A stretch of DNA of 24,287 bases from Planctomycetota bacterium (GTDB lineage: Bacteria; Planctomycetota; PUPC01; DSUN01), in the NCBI GenBank assembly GCA_016872875.1, contig VGYW01000085.1:1-24287 (forward strand). Reading direction: 5' to 3'. The notes beneath the pieces were generated by a model that was given only the letters and a program-made list of their open reading frames with translations, searched no databases and was not told the DNA's origin. Positions within the stretch are counted from its first letter, which is position 1. Every line of letters starts with the position of its first letter. Made by a program: the position numbers and the translations under genes. Positions 20,115-24,287 of this stretch are shown piece after piece.

Positions 20115-21566
20115 TCAATTCTCCCTCAGATCATAGCAGTAGATGCCATCGCCGCCGCGGATGAAGGCGCGGCCATCCACCACGGGGACGATGATCGGCT
20201 GCGAGTTGTAGGCCGTGGTGTCGGTGTGCGTGGGCGCCCAGGCGGGGCCCACCGCCTTGAGGTCGAGGCCGAGGAACATGTAGTGCGGCCGGCCGTGCTG
20301 CCCCTCGGGGATGAAGAGCAGGCGGCCGCCGACGACGCCCAGCCACGCGTTGGAGCCAGGGCCGCTCTCGCCCTGCGCGAACTTCCGCTCGCCGACCTTC
20401 CTCCCGCCGGCCACGTCCAGGATGCGGATGTACTGCGCGCCGACAATGTAGGCCCTCCCGTTGGCGATGGTGACGGGTATGTTTTCGTCGGGCTGGATCG
20501 GCTCGTCCTTCCAGACCTGTTTCGCGCCTGATTCGGATAGTTGCCAGCCGGTGTAGAAGGGCAGGCCGGCCCCCTTCTCCTGCTGGGCCGCGGCCAGGAG
20601 CGTGTCGCCGCTCACGACCGCGCTCAGGGGCGCGCCCGCCACCAGCGCCGCCCCTTGCCTCCAAAGCTGCTTGCCATCGGCAGGGTCAATGCAGACCATG
20701 TCCTTGCTGTTGGGGATGAAGGCGATCAACCGGTCCTTGCCTCCGCTGGACCAGCGGAGCATGTAGCCGCCGGGCGCCTTCCACTTCTCCTGGCCCGTCT
20801 GCGGGTCGAAGCCGTACACGGTGCCGCCGCGCGACCAGACGACGTGGCCGGCCAGGAGAAGCGGCGACGGGTTGTGGGGGCCGGAGTAGGTGGACGTGAT
20901 TAGCTTGGCGGGGTCGAAGGCGGGCGATTCCCACTTGAGATTGCCCGTGGCGCGGTCGAGCGCGTAGAGGCGCGACGCCAGGTTGGGCACGAACAGCGTG
21001 TCGCCGGCCGCCAGCGGCACGCCGGAGACGCCGCGGTGTTTGTGGGTCTGTAGGTTGGGCGAGCGGAGCGGCAGCACGGTGGCCCATCGCGTCGCCCCGG
21101 TCGCCGCGTCCATCGCCACGACCACGTCGTCGGCCGCGGGGCGGAAGTGGTTCAGCACCCAGGCCGTCTCGCGTGGGCTGGCGTTCGCCTTGGCCATGGC
21201 GGCCTTGAACTCATCCTCGCTCTTGTAGGTGCGCTCCCAGTAGGGATTGCCCTTGAGCGCCGGCTCCGACTGTGGGCTGGGGACATAGAAGTACGTATAG
21301 ACCGTGCCCTCCAACACCACAGGCGAGCTTCCGCCCCCGCCGTTGCCGCTGCGAAGCGCGCGGGTGAAGTACCGGCTGTCGGGGGCGTTGCCGTAGCCGG
21401 TCAGCACATAGGCTTCGCTGCGCCAGACGGGACGTGCCTGCGCCCAGTCGGCCACCAGCGGCGGCTGCGGCTGGGCCGCCACGTCGAGGTTGGCTCCCCA
21501 AAAGCTCGGCCAGGAGCCGGCCGGCGAGAGCGCCAGCGCCAGAACGATGGAACAGAAAGCCTTCAT
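20115..21566 (-). CDS. Secreted PQQ-like beta-propeller protein
   Basis: This 483-residue protein starts at ATG 21566 (MKAFCSIVLALALSPAGS), behind GGAGAG; the frame to 21617 has no such support. The N-terminus is a signal peptide, so it is exported. Blades have the PQQ-propeller pattern: VVVAMDAATGATRWATVL, LYALDRATGNLKWESP, VYGFDPQTGQEKWKAP, MVCIDPADGKQLWRQG, IRILDVAGGRKV, and the final FIRGGDGIYCYDL. Such proteins usually do not bind PQQ unless they have the dehydrogenase residues, which I do not see, so a scaffold or binding role is more likely. It lies between the large truncated gene upstream and the damaged propeller gene 10 bases downstream, an operon of secreted proteins. Confidence 0.88.
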   Translation of the reverse strand: MKAFCSIVLALALSPAGSWPSFWGANLDVAAQPQPPLVADWAQARPVWRSEAYVLTGYGNAPDSRYFTRALRSGNGGGGSSPVVLEGTVYTYFYVPSPQSEPALKGNPYWERTYKSEDEFKAAMAKANASPRETAWVLNHFRPAADDVVVAMDAATGATRWATVLPLRSPNLQTHKHRGVSGVPLAAGDTLFVPNLASRLYALDRATGNLKWESPAFDPAKLITSTYSGPHNPSPLLLAGHVVWSRGGTVYGFDPQTGQEKWKAPGGYMLRWSSGGKDRLIAFIPNSKDMVCIDPADGKQLWRQGAALVAGAPLSAVVSGDTLLAAAQQEKGAGLPFYTGWQLSESGAKQVWKDEPIQPDENIPVTIANGRAYIVGAQYIRILDVAGGRKVGERKFAQGESGPGSNAWLGVVGGRLLFIPEGQHGRPHYMFLGLDLKAVGPAWAPTHTDTTAYNSQPIIVPVVDGRAFIRGGDGIYCYDLREN

Positions 21567-21639
21567 CGTTGCTTCTCTCCAGCAGGATAGCAAACGGACG
21601 GTCTGAGCGCCGGCCAAGGCCCTGCCATGATCGCCGTGC

Positions 21640-24075
21640 TCAGTAGTTCGCCGTGACCGTGACCTTCCCGGCCAGGCCCTTCAGCTCAATCGCTTCCTTG
21701 TCCTTGCTGAACTCCTTCCAGTCCTTGCCGTTGACTGTCGCGCTCTTGATGGGCGCGGCCTTGGGGTGGCGGAAGCGGAGGGCGATCCTGTCGGGCGCCT
21801 TGCGGGAGGGCACCTCGACGGTCGCGTTGATTCTGCCGGTGTCCACGTCCGAGGCGATCTCGTAGGCTGCCGTGCCGAAGTACGTGGGCGCGTCCTTCAC
21901 GGCGATCTTCTTGCCCTGCTCCAGCCAGGCGCGCGGCGTGGCCCGGGCCAGCCAGAGCGAGTCGCCGTCTTCGCAAACCAGCATGTCCCGGAACCGCTCC
22001 ACGAAGCCGGCCTCCTCGAATGGCTTGTCGGCCGGCCCGCGCGTCGTGTGCTCGTTGAAGGTGTACGGGCCGGGCGCGATATGAGCCGCGTACTGGTTCA
22101 GCATCCCGCGGAGGAAGCAGGCCGCGTCGTCGTTGTCGAGGTGAATCTGCGGGTTGCGCTCGTAGGCGCACTGGTGGTGCCAGCCGGCCGCGGGCCAATC
22201 CCGGTTGGGCTCGTAGTCGCGGCTGCGCATGAACACCTTGCGGTTCTCCAAGAGCAAGCGGTCCTCCAGCACGTCCATGTGCCCCTGGGCGCGCGGGTCG
22301 CTCAACGGCAGGAGCTTAGCCGGGTCCATCAGGTCCATCGCACCCATCGAGATGTCCCAGGCGATGCCGTCCCAGGCGTAGATCATCTGGAACGTTTCCT
22401 GGGCGAGGACGGCGTAGGGGTGGTCGGCGAGCCGCACCTCACCCTTGGGCGCCCGCCCGGCGGTGCGGAGGATGTGCCACGCGCCCAGGTTCCACTGCGC
22501 GGTGAGCCGCTCGGACGGCACGCTCACCCGCATGGCGGGCATCTGCTTCGTTTCCGGAATGGGGGGGAACTCCCGCTCGCCGAAGCGCGCGCGCAGGGCG
22601 CCTTCCCAGCTCTGTTCGGCGGCCTCGCGCGTCCGCTGGCGGACCGTCTTCAGGCCCTTGGCCTCGAGCGCCCGGACGAACTCCGCGGCTGACGCCGCGT
22701 CGGACGCCATGTCGAACGGCGGTTCATGCCGGGCGGGGGCCGCCGGGACGGTCGCCTCCGAACTGACGATCGAGCAGAACGACCAGGCGTCGGCATTGCC
22801 GAGCGAGTCGGCGTGCGGATTGCCGGCCTGGATGTTGGCCACCACGTCGCCGGCAAGGTCCCACTTCCGCCCCTGGCCGCCCTTCTCCTGGACGACGAAC
22901 TCAACGCCCGTGCTGTCGCACGCATGGTGCCCACGGCGGTTGACGGCAAGGATCAGGGTGTCGCCCTTCTCAACCGGAAGGTCCGCCAACGCCTTCGCCT
23001 CCTTCGGGTCGGCTGACGACTGCTTGCCGCCGCTGTCCACGGCCCCTTGGGCCAGCACGGACTCCGACTTCCCGGATTGCTTGACGATGCTCCAGGCAAC
23101 CCCGTCGCCCGACCCTGCGTGAATCGAGGCAACCTTCGCCTGCACCGCCACCCTGCCGCCGACGGGACTCCGCCAGACGACCGCTGCGTCGCGGCTCGGG
23201 CTGGGATGAACGGCCACCGCTTGTGGCGGGAAGACGAAGCCCTTGGAAATCGTCACCGGCGCGTTGCCGGCATTCGCCACGATGAAGGGTGTGGCTGCCG
23301 TGCCCCAGCCGTTGAGTTCGGCACCGAGGAGCTTGGTCAGCTTCGTGCCGAGCAATTCGGGCGTGCGCGCCGCGGGCTTGGGGGGTGGCGGCGTGGCGAC
23401 TGCCTCCGGCGCGATGCGTTTCGTCGCGCGAACGAAGAACCCGTGCTCCGGCGCCAGAATCGGCCCGTTCTCCAGGTCAGCCGCGAGAAACGAGAAGCCG
23501 CCCGACTTCGTCTGCACGGTGACGACTGTGCGCGGCAGGTCGGCCGCCGTGGGGGCGTTGGGCCACATGCGCCGCCACGCCGAGGTGCCCATGTGAAGCA
23601 GGCTCAGTTGCACTCCGCGACGCCCGGCGCCCTTCCGCGCGGAGAGAAAGCTGCGCCCCTCGACCGTCGTGCCGTCGTCGCCCGGCAGCGGCCGCACGTC
23701 GGCGATGACGCCGTCGTAGGCCGAGAGGGCGCCGTCGTAGGGCAGAGCGGAGCGCTCCGGCGCGAAGCCCCACTCGATCTCCACGTCCATCTGTCTCCAG
23801 GTGTCGGGGCCGTAGACACGCATCTCGGGCACGGCGTAGCCGGCGGCGTCCCTGGGCTTGCCGTCCGCGCCCGCCGCGCACAGCAGCACGCCCAGCGTGT
23901 CTTGCGGAAGGCTATAGGTGAACCTGCGGACGTCCGCCGAAACGTCGGCGGGAGCCGCCGGCTTGGTCCCGGTGTTCCACCACTGGTCCTTGTCGGCGTA
24001 CATCAGCACGACTTCATCCGTCGCAGGAAGCCGGTCGGCGGGCCAGGCCACCTCGACCGTGCGGACCTGCCGCAC
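21640..24075 (-). pseudogene. Large glycosidase-like protein, probably 5'-truncated
   Basis: The frame encodes 811 residues from a GTG at 24075, but it is open without a start for 14 more codons to a TAG at 24118-24120. It has no signal peptide, although its operon partner is secreted, and it begins in the middle of a strand-rich domain (TVEVAWPADRLPATDEVVLMY). The true N-terminus has therefore probably been lost. The middle has beta-sandwich-like sequence (VGGRVAVQAKVASIH, KGDTLILAVNRRGHHACDST, WDLAGDV). The C-terminal third has Trp/Asp/Glu-rich helices (MIYAWDGIAWDISMGAMDLMD, AGWHHQCAYERN, GPYTFNEHTTRG) and ends with a beta domain (RIALRFRHPKAAPIKSATVN), which resembles six-hairpin glycosidases. 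Family assignment is tentative; no catalytic residues are claimed. It may still be expressed. Confidence 0.6.
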
Positions 24076-24156
24076 CTCCTCCCAGCCCGGTCGGTGCCTG
24101 GCACAATGCCCATGCTATAGACACAAGTGCTTGTGTATCAATGACTTAGAAAACAC
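24076..24156. other. AT-richer junction with palindromes between divergent genes
   Basis: GGTGCCTGGCAC (24092-24103) is palindrome-like. ACACAAG-TG-CTTGTGT (24121-24136) is a 7-bp inverted repeat, and TATCAA (24136-24141) faces TTGATA (24157-24162), the -35 box. Base composition drops sharply in GC compared with both neighbours. It marks where the minus-strand gene was cut and another DNA segment begins. Confidence 0.55.
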
Positions 24157-24184
24157 TTGATATAGCGACGCACCTCGCTACAAT
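24157..24184 (+). promoter_or_regulatory. Promoter of the right-edge gene, overlapped by an inverted repeat
   Basis: TTGATA (24157-24162), 16 bases, TACAAT (24179-24184). CGACGCACCTC at 24166-24176, within the spacer, is the exact reverse complement of GAGGTGCGTCG at 24222-24232, which covers the ribosome-binding site. Confidence 0.7.
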
Positions 24185-24231
24185 AGGGAGCGTGTCTTCG
24201 GGTACGTTCCCCCACATGTAGGAGGTGCGTC

Positions 24232-24287
24232 GTGAAGAAGAGTGTAGCACGACCTGACGACGGAGTCCACTCCTTTTTCGCCAGGTC
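24232..24287 (+). CDS. Unidentified gene, 5' end only
   Basis: It begins at GTG 24232, behind AGGAGG (24220-24225) at good spacing and a promoter at 24157-24184. Only 18 codons are in the window (VKKSVARPDDGVHSFFAR), too few for a family call. The strong promoter and ribosome-binding site, and the AT-richer upstream region with palindromes, support a real gene, perhaps on an acquired segment. Confidence 0.6.
   Translation, partial: MKKSVARPDDGVHSFFAR

Overview
The window is GC-rich and carries densely packed Gram-negative genes. Three things point to an uncultured member of the Planctomycetota or wider PVC group. The left-edge protein is a Gfo/Idh/MocA oxidoreductase with the C-terminal ending usual in planctomycetes (RPMREPWRL). 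There is a lipid A / ADP-heptose gene cluster. Pectate-lyase-3-type beta-helix, PQQ-like beta-propeller and glycosidase-like proteins are also present. The phylum is an inference from protein flavour, not from a marker gene.

Layout. 1-4085 is an accessory zone built from two related, partly decayed units. Unit A has a Gfo/Idh/MocA 3' end, a DUF4258/YgiT-zinc-finger toxin-antitoxin-like pair, an ORF6N-gene tail remnant and a DUF1963-like gene. Unit B has a 53-codon Gfo/Idh/MocA remnant, a full ORF6N gene and a DUF1963-like pseudogene with a 380-bp internal deletion. 4134-5736 (minus) holds a DUF378 membrane protein and a beta-helix protein. 5881-9122 (minus) is hisS-aspS, with a good sigma70-type promoter in front of hisS. 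9278-9912 (minus) is a vapBC-like toxin-antitoxin pair, divergent from the next block.

10044-15609 (plus) is an LPS block: lpxK, an LpxL-type acyltransferase, hldE, gmhA and waaF. It supplies lipid A 4'-phosphorylation and late acylation, makes and activates heptose, and transfers heptose to the core. 15681-16537 (plus) is a compact operon with its own promoter, holding two paralogous 75-80-residue proteins and a retropepsin-like aspartic peptidase. 16551-19288 (plus) is a translationally coupled pair, a UMF1-type MFS transporter and an acyl-adenylating ligase. 19541-24075 (minus) is a probable extracellular polysaccharide or quinoprotein-like operon damaged at both ends. Its last gene is fused to the 3' end of an IS21-type istB, and its first gene has lost its N-terminus. 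At the right edge a new plus-strand gene begins behind a promoter and operator-like palindromes.

The most distinctive feature is the load of short inverted repeats. Several unrelated sequence families share one architecture, short tandem units facing their own reverse complement. They sit at gene borders and in places have entered coding sequence (hldE, the ORF6N gene, the truncated beta-propeller gene). No tRNA, rRNA or CRISPR array was recognised.
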